Part shown: positions 1 to 8,444 of the stretch, in pieces
Position numbering within the stretch: position 1 is the stretch's first letter
Layout: every line of letters starts with the position of its first letter
DNA from: DATJBF01 sp035516795
GTDB taxonomy: Bacteria; Verrucomicrobiota; Verrucomicrobiia; Palsa-1439
Length of the DNA stretch: 64,000 bases
Assembly: GCA_035516795.1 (NCBI GenBank)
Contig: DATIZX010000143.1
Location: 10,567-74,566 of the forward strand
Direction: 5' to 3'
Notes under the pieces: model-generated
The model's database searches: none
What the model was told of the DNA's origin: nothing
Seen by the model: the letters and a program-made list of their open reading frames with translations, nothing else
Translations under genes and position numbers: made by a program

Positions 1-172
1 CACTGCGGCCTCCGCGTCGGAGTGTCTCGGTTGAATCCGTCGGCATGAAATCACCGGAGTGAGCAGAGGCCGCTTCCGTCTAGGATCTCCCAAAGCGTGA
101 ACGATGTATTGCTGCGTCGCGGAGAGAAGATACACAGAGGGACCGCACCTCTGCGTAGCGGCTCCGGGGGGC

Positions 173-778
173 TTAATCGTCGGCAGGTTCCTTGGCGGCG
201 AGTTTCGCCGTAGCTGCCGAAGCTTTGCCACGGGCTTTGATCATGCCGGTTTTGCGCGCAAAATTGAAAATTCCGCCGGCATCAATCACCGGCCGCGCCT
301 CGCCGAGCGACTTGGTGGCCAAAACTCTTGAAGAGCTGAGGACTTTCAGCGTGTTGGCGTCGAGATCGAGTTCGACCTCGTCGCCCGTCCGGATGGTTTC
401 GCAAATCCGCGTCGTCGATTCGACGGGATAAAGTTCGCCGGTGGCGACGGAATTCCGAAAGAAAATGCGCGCGAAAGTCTCGGCTACGACCGCCTTGCAT
501 CCGGCGGCGCCCAAGGCGATGGGTGCATGCTCGCGCGAACTCCCACAACCAAAGTTGCGTCCGCCCACGACAATTGTGTACGGCGTCTTCGTTGCGCCTT
601 CAGGAACATAACGCGTTGGATACTGGTCCTTGGGAAGGCCGCGCAAGGCGTAACTGCCCAGTTTCTCGTATTCCTCAGGGATGGTGGGCACGAGAGTCAG
701 GTACTGGGCCGGGATAATTTGGTCGGTGTCAATATTGTCCCGCACAACGAATGCCTTTCCGCGAATAACCTTGCTCAT
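173..778 (-). CDS. leuD: 3-isopropylmalate dehydratase small subunit
   Basis: Small subunit of isopropylmalate isomerase, which with LeuC interconverts 2- and 3-isopropylmalate in leucine synthesis in the cytosol. The 201-residue protein shows the swivelling-domain signature: an N-terminal GKAFVVRDNIDTDQIIPA stretch and the conserved GGRNFGCGSSREHAP motif at about residues 72-86. Length and the YLT insertion fit the LeuD/homoaconitase small-subunit group; the Ala/Lys-rich last 20 residues are a lineage-specific tail. No leuC is visible in the 172 bases downstream, so its partner is outside the window. The first 172 bases of the window hold no gene I can support. Function is confident; homoaconitase versus LeuD substrate choice cannot be settled from sequence alone. 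Confidence 0.93.
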   Translation of the reverse strand: MSKVIRGKAFVVRDNIDTDQIIPAQYLTLVPTIPEEYEKLGSYALRGLPKDQYPTRYVPEGATKTPYTIVVGGRNFGCGSSREHAPIALGAAGCKAVVAETFARIFFRNSVATGELYPVESTTRICETIRTGDEVELDLDANTLKVLSSSRVLATKSLGEARPVIDAGGIFNFARKTGMIKARGKASAATAKLAAKEPADD

Positions 779-998
779 AACGCTTCGAGCCTACGCAAAG
801 TACCACTTCGAATCAATCACGATTCACAGGAGATCAGGACCCGCGCGATTGCGATTGTTCTCGTAAATTCAGTTTTCCGTCCGGCAAAAGGGCCGTGCAA
901 TTTTGTTTATCAGATCTGCTGAGCCAATAACAATCTTGATATTGCCAGCGGAATTGCCGTCGGCACGGCTTGGCAAGGGGGCTGCTTGTACTGTGGTT

Positions 999-2270
999 AT
1001 GCCAGAGTACAGCGATCCTGAAAAGAATTACACGATCAGTTATCCGGAAGGATGGCTGCCTCTGACCCATGAGGGCTCTCCGCATGTCAGCCTCGCGAGT
1101 TTAACCACGGGTGGTTATCTCAAGGTCGAAGCCTATCAATTTGAGAAACCGGCGCCCGATACCATGCGCCCGGAACGGACGTTGCAGGCGTTGGTGGATT
1201 GTGAGAAGCGCGTCTGGCCTCAAATTGAGGAGCCATTAATCCAGCGCGGTTCGCGCAATGGCGCCGGACTGGCCTACATGACCTACACGCGTGCCGAGCC
1301 GACGGGTGAAGAACACGTGGCCGATTTCGGTCACACGCGTGCCTGGGTATTCAGTCGCGGCCGGGTTCAGGTTCGCTGTCTCTACCGTTGCCGCAGTGAC
1401 GATGCCGGCGTCGATGATGATGATCTGGAACAGATCATCAATTCCCTGGAATTGCACGACGAACCGCACCTCGATGCCGCCACATTTACCAGTTATTATT
1501 TCAGTCTGCTCAAACGCCAGCGTCCCCAATTGGCTCTGCACGCCCCGGAAGGCCTATCGCTCGTTCTGTCTGACGGTCAGACGGTATTGCTCGAGCACCT
1601 CTATCATCATTACCTGCTCGAACCCCATCGCATGGATGAGTTGATCGAAACCCACATCAACCTGCTGGATTATTGTGGCGATGATGTGCCCGACCTGAAG
1701 AATTACAAACAGATCAAGACGCGGTTGTTCCCGAAAATCTTCCGGGCGGCCTCGCGTCATCTGCCGCCGCATCGTTTGGCCCTTTGGCCCGGCATTGCCA
1801 TTGGCGCGGTCATTCAAGGTTCGATCTTCACGTACGGCGTCAATTCGGAGCGGCTGAAAAATTGGTCGCGCAATTCGCTCGACGACATTTTAGAAGATTT
1901 GCTGGACAATTTGTATGGCATCGCGCCCATTGCCCCGCGCGGGCTGCGGGACAACGACGGCACGACGCAAGCCATTAGCTACGTCGATCATCCGTTTAGC
2001 GCCTCATTCATCCTGTTCGAGGATTTTTACGCGACCACGGCGCACAACCTCAGCACGGACGAATTTCTCGTCGGGCTGCCCGACCCCAGTTGCGTGTCCT
2101 GTTTCCGGGATGACAATCCCCGCTTTGTCGTGCAGCACACGGCGATGCTCCGCTGGGATTATCACCGTAGTGTGGAACGGCTGACCGACGCGATTTACCT
2201 CGTTAGCGGCCCGACTCCGCAGGACGTTAAACCCTACGATATCCTCCACTGCTCCCCGAAGCGAGTTTGA
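999..2270 (+). CDS. DUF1444-like protein with N-terminal PsbP/DUF1795-like segment
   Basis: A 423-residue protein of unknown function. I chose the ATG at 999 because residues upstream of it look non-coding and the product then opens with MPEYSDPEKNYTISYPEGW, the pattern of a PsbP/DUF1795-type domain (about residues 1-165). The second half (from FTSYYFSLLKRQRPQ on) resembles DUF1444/YtpQ: a predicted LYHHYLLEPHRMDELIETH helix, a segment like the family's 'W..L..A..NL' region, and a FEDFYATTAH...FLVGLPD block. There is no signal peptide or membrane segment, so it is probably cytosolic. It stands alone, with a hairpin after it. The domain assignment is from memory of the families and moderately sure; the combination of the two domains is my inference. 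Confidence 0.7.
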   Translation: MPEYSDPEKNYTISYPEGWLPLTHEGSPHVSLASLTTGGYLKVEAYQFEKPAPDTMRPERTLQALVDCEKRVWPQIEEPLIQRGSRNGAGLAYMTYTRAEPTGEEHVADFGHTRAWVFSRGRVQVRCLYRCRSDDAGVDDDDLEQIINSLELHDEPHLDAATFTSYYFSLLKRQRPQLALHAPEGLSLVLSDGQTVLLEHLYHHYLLEPHRMDELIETHINLLDYCGDDVPDLKNYKQIKTRLFPKIFRAASRHLPPHRLALWPGIAIGAVIQGSIFTYGVNSERLKNWSRNSLDDILEDLLDNLYGIAPIAPRGLRDNDGTTQAISYVDHPFSASFILFEDFYATTAHNLSTDEFLVGLPDPSCVSCFRDDNPRFVVQHTAMLRWDYHRSVERLTDAIYLVSGPTPQDVKPYDILHCSPKRV

Positions 2271-2284
2271 GCCAGCAGCACCAC

Positions 2285-2305
2285 TTCTCCCAAACTCTGG
2301 GAGAA
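2285..2305 (+). terminator. Perfect 8-bp hairpin after the DUF1444-like gene
   Basis: An 8-bp perfect stem (TTCTCCCA / TGGGAGAA) with a 5-base loop lies 15 bases after the stop codon. There is no U-tract, so it may be a weak terminator, an RNA 3'-end stabiliser, or an operator for the promoter that begins six bases later. Confidence 0.45.
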
Positions 2306-2310
2306 ACCGA

Positions 2311-2340
2311 TTGACAGCGTTGCGGGCACACGCGTATCTT
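2311..2340 (+). promoter_or_regulatory. Sigma-70-type promoter for the tail-anchored protein gene
   Basis: TTGACA (2311-2316), an 18-base spacer, then TATCTT (2335-2340). The start codon at 2369, with a GGAGG ribosome site before it, follows at a suitable distance. Confidence 0.6.
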
Positions 2341-2368
2341 GGAAGCACAGTTTCGGAGGATTATTTCC

Positions 2369-2830
2369 ATGGCTGATGAAATACAAGGCAGACCCCCAGA
2401 AGAATCCAAAAAGGATACGGTTCGCATCAACTTGCCGCCCGGCTTAGCCGGCCGCGGCACGCCTCATGTCGGGCCGACTCCGCCCCCGGGAGCGAAGATT
2501 ATCCCGACGCCAGCCCCAGCGGCTTCTCCGGAGGAGGAGGCCAAGAAGGAAACGGCGGTTCTGGGGCGTCCCGTGGATGCGCCCAAGCCGAAGAAGGATA
2601 CTTCGCGCGTGCAGGTCGTTGCCGCCAGACCCAGTTCTCCCACCGTCAAGTTGCGCCGTGATGAACCAGCCCCGGCTGTGGCGACTGCCCCGCTGGCGGC
2701 ACCAGCGGCCGGTCCAGCTTCGCGCCCGATGGCCGCAGCGCCCAGTGGCGGAGATGCCCTCTTGTCTTTGCTGGCCATGGTTTTGTCCCTCGGCGTGGTG
2801 GGTTATCTGGCGTGGATCGTGTTCGGCTGA
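2369..2830 (+). CDS. Pro/Ala-rich tail-anchored membrane protein
   Basis: A 153-residue protein of unknown function. The start at 2369 is set by GGAGG about eight bases upstream. Residues 1-125 are low-complexity, rich in Pro, Ala, Lys and Arg (for example TPPPGAKIIPTPAPAAS), and predicted disordered. The last 22 residues form a single hydrophobic helix (LLSLLAMVLSLGVVGYLAW) ending IVFG, so the protein is tail-anchored with its bulk in the cytosol. It lies 60 bases upstream of trxA on the same strand and may share its transcript. Proteins of this build with an N-terminal MADEIQ-like start are common near thioredoxin genes in related genomes as far as I recall, but no function is known to me. 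Confidence 0.72.
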   Translation: MADEIQGRPPEESKKDTVRINLPPGLAGRGTPHVGPTPPPGAKIIPTPAPAASPEEEAKKETAVLGRPVDAPKPKKDTSRVQVVAARPSSPTVKLRRDEPAPAVATAPLAAPAAGPASRPMAAAPSGGDALLSLLAMVLSLGVVGYLAWIVFG

Positions 2831-2890
2831 ACGAATCCAAACACGTCACGCTGGCATCCAATCCCATAACGCAAAACTTGGAACATTTTC

Positions 2891-3223
<333 letters not shown>

Positions 3224-3252
3224 AAAGCTTATCCGGCCACGGCTCGGGTTTC

Positions 3253-3975
3253 TTACCGCAACACTTTTTTCTGAATCGCCAATAATTCGGCGATGCCTTT
3301 GCGCGCAAGCTTCAGCATGGCGGACATCTGTCGTTGCGTGAATGGCGCCTCCTCTCCCGTTCCTTGAACCTCCACGAACTGACCTTCATCGGTCATCACT
3401 ACGTTCATGTCCACCGCGGCTTTCGCGTCCTCGTCGTAGGACAAGTCCAGAAGCGGCACGCCATCGAGCAGGCCAACGCTGATGGCGGCGACGCAAGACT
3501 TCAAGGGAATTTCCGAAATCTCCCCGTCCCGCTGGAGTTTTTGCATGGCCAACACGACCGCCACGTAAGCGCCCGTAATCGCTGCGGTCCGTGTCCCGCC
3601 GTCCGCCTCCAGCACGTCGCAATCAATCCACACCGTCCGCTCCCCCAATTTCTCGATATCGGTGATGGATCGCAGGGCGCGGCCAACGAGCCTTTGGATC
3701 TCATGCGTGCGGCCTTCGGGCCTTCCGCGCGACAACTCACGGGGTTTTCGCGGCGCAGTGGCATACGGCAGCATGGAATACTCCGCCGTAATCCAGCCCC
3801 CACTCACTTTCTGTTCACGCATCCAGCGCGGCACGCCTTCCTCGACCGATGCCGCGCATAGCACGCAGGTGTTGCCCATCTCAATCAGGGCGGAACCAGC
3901 AGGCCGTTTAACGTACTGCGGATGAATGTTGACCCGGCGAAGTTGATCGGGTCGGCGACCATCGAGGCGTTTCAT
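3253..3975 (-). CDS. rph: Ribonuclease PH
   Basis: Phosphorolytic 3'-5' exoribonuclease that trims tRNA 3' ends. The 240-residue protein has the family's N-terminal block (RPDQLRRVNIHPQYVKRPAGS), the EYSMLPYATAPR segment, the phosphate-contacting RSITDIEKLGERT region and DCDVLEADGGTR. The C-terminal VEVQGTGEEAPFTQRQM is also typical. Full length with no truncation. It is transcribed away from the membrane-protein gene at 4029-4907, which ends 53 bases upstream on the same strand; a shared transcript with the LON operon is possible but not shown. Confidence 0.95.
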   Translation of the reverse strand: MKRLDGRRPDQLRRVNIHPQYVKRPAGSALIEMGNTCVLCAASVEEGVPRWMREQKVSGGWITAEYSMLPYATAPRKPRELSRGRPEGRTHEIQRLVGRALRSITDIEKLGERTVWIDCDVLEADGGTRTAAITGAYVAVVLAMQKLQRDGEISEIPLKSCVAAISVGLLDGVPLLDLSYDEDAKAAVDMNVVMTDEGQFVEVQGTGEEAPFTQRQMSAMLKLARKGIAELLAIQKKVLR

Positions 3976-4028
3976 AGGTAATCAGAATGAGTGGAGGCGA
4001 AAAGCGAGGCAAGCAATTTCTATCTCGA

Positions 4029-4907
4029 TCAAATTCCCGGTTGATCCTCGCGCGTGAAGAAGCTCGCAAGGAAATGAAACATGACGAAGTATTCCAGCGC
4101 GAACGGCAGGAAACCCAGAAAACCAACCAGCGGCATTTCGAAGCACTTCAGGCTCTGGCCCAGCGGGAACACGTAAATCCATCGCGTGTAGGCCCACATA
4201 TTCCAGAACTCCCACAGCAATCCGCAGATCGCACCCGCCGCAAACAACTGAAGGGTTCGCGCCAGACGACCACGCTCCCAATCGCGGTAAATGCTCTGTG
4301 CGCCACGCCGATAATTGAACGGTTCCAACAGGAAGAACCAGCCCAGCCAGACGAACGCCCACAAATAACCACGGACGTGCGATGGAAAAAACGGGGGCGC
4401 AAGGCAAAAGATGGCACCGAGCGCAATCGATATGTTCAGCGCGCTTGGATTCCAGCGGACCGGCGGTATTCGCGCCCGGGCGAACAATCCATAACTCTGG
4501 AGCAGTTCACAGGTCAGGAAGAGGCCGGGCATAATCGTTGCGAACGACACCGCGTAGCCGAGCATCCGTAAGGAGAGATTTGCCTCAAGGTTCTGATAGC
4601 GCCAGCCGGGCATGGTCCGGTTGTAAGCCTCAAATAAGCACCAGAACGCGACCGACAGTATGCACTCGAGCATGAGCAGTCTGCGTCGATCCATCAGCAG
4701 GGAGGTCCCTTTGCGACGGTAGATCCAGGCATCGCACACCAGAATATAGGCCCACCAGCAAACCGGCGTTGCCCAGGACGTAATTTGCCCCCACGGAAGT
4801 CGACTCAGAGTCAGGGAGCGTCCGCAAAGAATCGCCGTCTCCATCAGGAGCAGAACAGCGAGGCCAATCGTTCCGTAGCGGGGAAAACGGTGGCAATAGC
4901 CCGTCAT
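4029..4907 (-). CDS. Multi-pass membrane protein, unknown function
   Basis: A 292-residue integral membrane protein with about seven or eight hydrophobic segments, starting with IGLAVLLLMETAILCG and including ISIALGAIFCLAPPFF and AFVWLGWFFLLEPFNY. Charged loops carry Trp/Arg-rich motifs such as CGLLWEFWNMWAYTRWIYVFP. I do not recognise a named family. Its start overlaps the stop codon of the gene at 4904-5725 by the ATGA arrangement, so the two are very probably translationally coupled. It is the third gene of the LON-domain operon. Function unknown; enzymatic membrane proteins often show such Trp/Asn motifs, but that is only a hint. Confidence 0.75.
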   Translation of the reverse strand: MTGYCHRFPRYGTIGLAVLLLMETAILCGRSLTLSRLPWGQITSWATPVCWWAYILVCDAWIYRRKGTSLLMDRRRLLMLECILSVAFWCLFEAYNRTMPGWRYQNLEANLSLRMLGYAVSFATIMPGLFLTCELLQSYGLFARARIPPVRWNPSALNISIALGAIFCLAPPFFPSHVRGYLWAFVWLGWFFLLEPFNYRRGAQSIYRDWERGRLARTLQLFAAGAICGLLWEFWNMWAYTRWIYVFPLGQSLKCFEMPLVGFLGFLPFALEYFVMFHFLASFFTREDQPGI

Positions 4908-5725
4908 ATTGGATCGGCGTCCGGAGAGGCCTTCCGCTCAAACGTGGCAAGCTGTCGGAGCACCGCATCCTTGCAGCCCCAAATCAGCGAAAGAGTCAGC
5001 GAAAAAGGCAGCAGCAAAATGAGAACGAACAGCAGATTGACACGATCGAGAAGCGACTGCAATTCTCCGAACAGACTGCTGTGGCGAACAAACATCATGA
5101 CAATCAGGTAGGCGCTGACGCACGCGAATGGCAGCAGTAAGAACACCACGTTGCTGGTGCCGAGTACGCGCGATTCGAGCGCCATATCCGGTCGCCCCAG
5201 TGCGATTGACAGTGCGGCCATGGCCCGGGTCAACACAATCATAAACAAAATTCCCGTCGCCCAAAATGCCAGCGCATTGATGAGGAGATAGGAACTTTCG
5301 GGCACCCGGCGCCAGAACCAGAAACAGATGCAGAAGTAATTCAACAACGCGGCCAATGCCAGAACGACACGCGCGCGTCGGTGCCAGCGCTCGCCGAGAT
5401 TCCGCACCTGATACAAACGCCAGGAGCCAACCAATATGGCGATGACGCCCGCCCCGAGAAAGAGCGTGCAGAAGAATTCCGTGGCCAGGATGAGGATCTC
5501 AATGGCACGTGACTCGGTGGCAGTATCAGCGCCAATCAATATGAGCAATTGCGATCCCGCGAGCACCGCCAGCAGCAGCCCCCAAAAAACGAAGTAGAAC
5601 CCTTGCGCCAACCTCAAAAAATCGCGTGCCGACACTGGCGGTACGCAACTCTTGGAGGATTCGAGAGCGTGCACGCGCTGGAGTTGGATCGCAGGTTGTG
5701 CGGCGGCGTCAATTGTGTCCGACAT
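4904..5725 (-). CDS. Multi-pass membrane protein, unknown function
   Basis: A 273-residue membrane protein. I chose the ATG at 5725 (MSDTIDAAAQ) because it overlaps the end of the LON gene by 17 bases, the typical coupled layout; upstream codons look non-coding. About 55 polar residues precede six hydrophobic segments, including FYFVFWGLLLAVLAGSQLLI, FFCTLFLGAGVIAILVGS and LLFVLILLLPFSLTLSLIWG. No family is recognised. It sits between the LON protein and a second membrane protein, overlapping both, so the three should be read as one operon. No catalytic motif is visible. Confidence 0.75.
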   Translation of the reverse strand: MSDTIDAAAQPAIQLQRVHALESSKSCVPPVSARDFLRLAQGFYFVFWGLLLAVLAGSQLLILIGADTATESRAIEILILATEFFCTLFLGAGVIAILVGSWRLYQVRNLGERWHRRARVVLALAALLNYFCICFWFWRRVPESSYLLINALAFWATGILFMIVLTRAMAALSIALGRPDMALESRVLGTSNVVFLLLPFACVSAYLIVMMFVRHSSLFGELQSLLDRVNLLFVLILLLPFSLTLSLIWGCKDAVLRQLATFERKASPDADPI

Positions 5726-6350
5726 GATCGTTGGGCAAATTCCCTTGGAGCGTTTTCCATAGTTCGAACTGACGGACTTTTTTGTGCAACAGCGCCACCA
5801 ATCGGTCGAGACGTTCATGAATATCGAGCGTCTCCAGCATCAATTGCTTTTCATGATAATCATCCAGCAGCGTGTAGCTCACCAAATCCGACAGATAACC
5901 CGGGCTTTTCACCGACCGAAAGGCGGCGAGCACGGGCGGAGGCAGTTTGGCGCCCATCCGCGCCCGCGCGTGCGCGAATTGTTTGACCACTTGCAGCAAC
6001 GGTGCGCGCGGCGTTTTCGCCGTGTCTTCCGCACTCTTGAGAGCTTCCATGCCGCCCACAAGGTAAGGATCCCTTTGCACGTACTCGCCAATGCGCACCC
6101 GCGCCAAGCCTTCCAGAATTAAATCCGAAGAACCATCTGGCCGGACGATGCTAGTGCGAACCACTCCCACGCTGGCGATCGGATAAGGCGCCGGGTTGGC
6201 GCCTTCGGTTTCCCAGCCCCGTCGCAACAATGCCACCGCAAACATCCTTTGCTCGGCCAAACAGTCCGCCACCAGTTGCCGATACCGCGGTTCAAAGATA
6301 TGCAGTGGCAACAACACGCGCGGAAAGAGAATCGCGTTCGGCAAAGGCAT
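5709..6350 (-). CDS. LON substrate-binding domain protein
   Basis: A 213-residue stand-alone LON N-terminal (PUA-like) domain protein without the AAA+ and protease parts. The signature MPLPNAILFPRVLLPLHIFEPRYRQLVADCL is at the N-terminus and the mid-region has the family's GVVRT..PDGSSDLILEGLARVRI pattern. I chose ATG 6350 because a promoter lies just upstream at 6385-6413; GTG 6377 and TTG 6428 are alternative starts in frame, and the GTG would be nearly leaderless. Such proteins are widespread and poorly understood; a role in peptide or protein recognition is inferred from Lon. It leads an operon with two membrane proteins, whose link to a LON domain is unexplained. Confidence 0.85.
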   Translation of the reverse strand: MPLPNAILFPRVLLPLHIFEPRYRQLVADCLAEQRMFAVALLRRGWETEGANPAPYPIASVGVVRTSIVRPDGSSDLILEGLARVRIGEYVQRDPYLVGGMEALKSAEDTAKTPRAPLLQVVKQFAHARARMGAKLPPPVLAAFRSVKSPGYLSDLVSYTLLDDYHEKQLMLETLDIHERLDRLVALLHKKVRQFELWKTLQGNLPNDHVGHN

Positions 6351-6384
6351 CACTGCAATCTGTTTTGGCAGCCTCACACCCGGA

Positions 6385-6413
6385 AGTATAGCTTGCGCTC
6401 GCCGACCATGCAA
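6385..6413 (-). promoter_or_regulatory. Sigma-70-type promoter of the LON-domain operon
   Basis: On the minus strand TTGCAT, a 17-base spacer and TATACT. The predicted start of transcription is near 6378, giving a leader of under 30 bases to the ATG at 6350. Confidence 0.55.
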
Positions 6414-6501
6414 TCGCAAGAACGTCAATTCGGATGATTCGTTGTCGGCAGCGGTGGATTCTCTGGCGACCCCGCCTTGGTTCCTTTAAGATCGGCCCGC
6501 A

Positions 6502-6699
6502 ATGAAGCTATTTCATTGGGGCTTGTTGTTGCGGTACATGGTCTATGGCGTGTTGCCTCTCATTGTGGGCTTCGTTCTTCTGGAGCGACGAATTGGCGAG
6601 GGCGCCGCTGGAATATTCTTCGTTGTCCTGGCATTCGTGCTTCCGTTTGTTGCGGTTGGCTGGCTCGGCTGGCAACATTTCCGTCATCGCAAACGCTGA
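6502..6699 (+). CDS. Small two-helix membrane protein
   Basis: A 65-residue hypothetical protein with two hydrophobic segments, LLRYMVYGVLPLIVGFVLL and GAAGIFFVVLAFVLPFVAVGWLGW, separated by a short charged turn (ERRIGEG), and a basic end (HFRHRKR). That end should stay in the cytosol under the positive-inside rule. No clear ribosome site precedes the ATG, so the gene call rests on the membrane-protein pattern. It is divergent from the LON operon and converges on the radical SAM gene, leaving nine bases between the ends. Confidence 0.45.
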   Translation: MKLFHWGLLLRYMVYGVLPLIVGFVLLERRIGEGAAGIFFVVLAFVLPFVAVGWLGWQHFRHRKR

Positions 6700-6707
6700 T
6701 TTCCCCT

Positions 6708-8243
6708 TCAGCCTCTGGCCAGGTGCTTTGCCTGCCGCCGAGGCGTCGTCCGCGGCACTTCACGTTCGTGACGAAGCAATTGGGCAATCTCGCCGGGAGC
6801 CAGATCCATCTCTTCCGTTAGATACCGCGCGATCAAAGAACGGAGCCTTTCCAACGCAATCCCATGGGTTTGCTTCGTCTCGGCATAAAGCCAATCGCTG
6901 AATCGCAGAAACGACCAGAACGGTGAACCGCTCGGTAGAGCGGAGGAATTGACCTCCGCACCGTTGAGTCCACCCAAAATCAGCCGTGTCGCCTCGAAGA
7001 AATTTCCGCTGTTGGCAACCAGGTCCCAGTATCGGGCAAACCGCCGCAAGCGCTGCATCGTGAAAAAATCGATGACCTTTGTCCGGAGAATCTCATAGGG
7101 CGGGTGCGGACTATAAACCATCAACCATTCCTTATCATGTCGCACGATCGGCGTGCCGCGCAGCCGTTTCAACAATCCGACCTGAATTTCCTGCGGTTTC
7201 AGCCCCACCAGCCGGTCGAAACCAGCGGCAAAACTGTTGAGGTCTTCGCCGGGCAAGCCGACGATCAAATCCGCATGAACGTGCACGCCCGTCTTCTCTC
7301 GTAGCCAGCGCAAATTCTCTTCGACTTTGGCGTTGTTCTGCCGGCGGCTGATCGATTCCGCTACGCGTTCGTTAAAGGTTTGGATCCCCACCTCGAACTG
7401 CAGTGCGCCCGGCGGAAATTTCTCGATCCTGTTGCGCAGAGCAGACGGCAGCCGGTCTGGAATCATTTCGAAGTGCAAGAACAAGCCCGGCCGGTATCTT
7501 TCCAGGAAGAATTCGAGAATGGTGGCGCTCAACTGAATGTTCAAGTTGAACGTACGATCGACAAACTTGAACTGCAGCGCACCGCGATCCAGCAGCGATT
7601 GCATGGCTGGCAGAAACTTATCCAGCGGCACGTTGCGGACCGGAACATCCAGCGACGACAGACAGAACTCGCATTCGAACGGACACCCGCGGGAAGCCTC
7701 CACGTAGATCACCCGATGCGCAATGTCTTCGTCGGTGTAAAGCTCGCAGGGCAAAGCGAGTTGATCGAACGTCGGCGGCGACGCGTGGATGACGCGGGGT
7801 GCCACGGTAGCAGTGTCGTCCGATTCGCCTTGCACGGCAGACCGCCGGGGTGGCTGCTCCAACAATGTTCTACAAAGCTCAGCGAAGACGAGGTCGCCTT
7901 CGCCCGTAATCACGTAATCGGCGTCGCGACCGATTTGTTGTTGCTCGACTTCGTGGCTGACTTCCGGTCCGCCAACGACCACGACGAGTTCGGGCCGTAA
8001 CCGTTTCAGGGTGGCGACCAATTGCGTCGCTTCCGCGACATTCCAGATATAGACGCTGATCCCCACAATTTTCGGTTCCCTAGAAAGGATGCGTTCCGCT
8101 ACATCTACGACCCGCTGATGGATGTCGAACTCCAGAATCTGGGCACGTGGCTGCAGTTGGCGGAGGTTGGCCATCAGGTAACGCAACCCAAAAGCGCAGT
8201 GTATATACCGAGCGTTCAAGGTCGTGAGAACGATGTCGGGCAT
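6708..8243 (-). CDS. B12-binding radical SAM protein (DUF4080 type)
   Basis: A 511-residue enzyme with an N-terminal cobalamin-binding Rossmann fold (about residues 1-150, VVVVGGPEVSHEV near 90) and a radical SAM TIM-barrel. The cluster-binding motif is CPFECEFC (CxxxCxxC) at about residue 190, preceded by YVEASRGC. The C-terminal third matches the DUF4080 region found in this subgroup (RFARYWDLVANSGNF). The substrate is unknown; relatives include methyltransferases and anaerobic Mg-protoporphyrin cyclase-like enzymes. I prefer ATG 8243; a GTG lies three codons upstream. A heptamer repeat tract lies directly upstream, where the ribosome site would be sought. It follows the EF-G-like gene by about 200 bases on the same strand. 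Confidence 0.9.
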   Translation of the reverse strand: MPDIVLTTLNARYIHCAFGLRYLMANLRQLQPRAQILEFDIHQRVVDVAERILSREPKIVGISVYIWNVAEATQLVATLKRLRPELVVVVGGPEVSHEVEQQQIGRDADYVITGEGDLVFAELCRTLLEQPPRRSAVQGESDDTATVAPRVIHASPPTFDQLALPCELYTDEDIAHRVIYVEASRGCPFECEFCLSSLDVPVRNVPLDKFLPAMQSLLDRGALQFKFVDRTFNLNIQLSATILEFFLERYRPGLFLHFEMIPDRLPSALRNRIEKFPPGALQFEVGIQTFNERVAESISRRQNNAKVEENLRWLREKTGVHVHADLIVGLPGEDLNSFAAGFDRLVGLKPQEIQVGLLKRLRGTPIVRHDKEWLMVYSPHPPYEILRTKVIDFFTMQRLRRFARYWDLVANSGNFFEATRLILGGLNGAEVNSSALPSGSPFWSFLRFSDWLYAETKQTHGIALERLRSLIARYLTEEMDLAPGEIAQLLRHEREVPRTTPRRQAKHLARG

Positions 8244-8253
8244 TTGGGCCACC

Positions 8254-8281
8254 AGCTTTCAGCAGTCAGCGATCAGCCGTT
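8254..8281. repeat. Heptanucleotide tandem tract (4 units)
   Basis: Four 7-base units AGCTTTC, AGCAGTC, AGCGATC and AGCCGTT (consensus AGCNNTC) in the gap between the EF-G-like and radical SAM genes. One of five such period-7 tracts in the window. Confidence 0.7.
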
Positions 8282-8444
8282 GGATAGATTAACCGAAGGA
8301 TCTGACAAAGGCCATCGAATCTCGCTCGAATCTGCACCTGCAACTTGGGCATGCGAGTGACACTTCCGCGCTCGGGGGTCGCGCCCCAAAAATCTGGCTT
8401 TCGATTTCGCTTCAAGGACACCGCGCTTGAAGGGCGCCTCGAAA

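Noticed and set aside
104..331. A small gene at the left edge
   Set aside because: It overlaps leuD on the other strand and has no family pattern or ribosome site.
3334..3861. A 175-codon frame opposite rph
   Set aside because: RNase PH is unambiguous on the minus strand.
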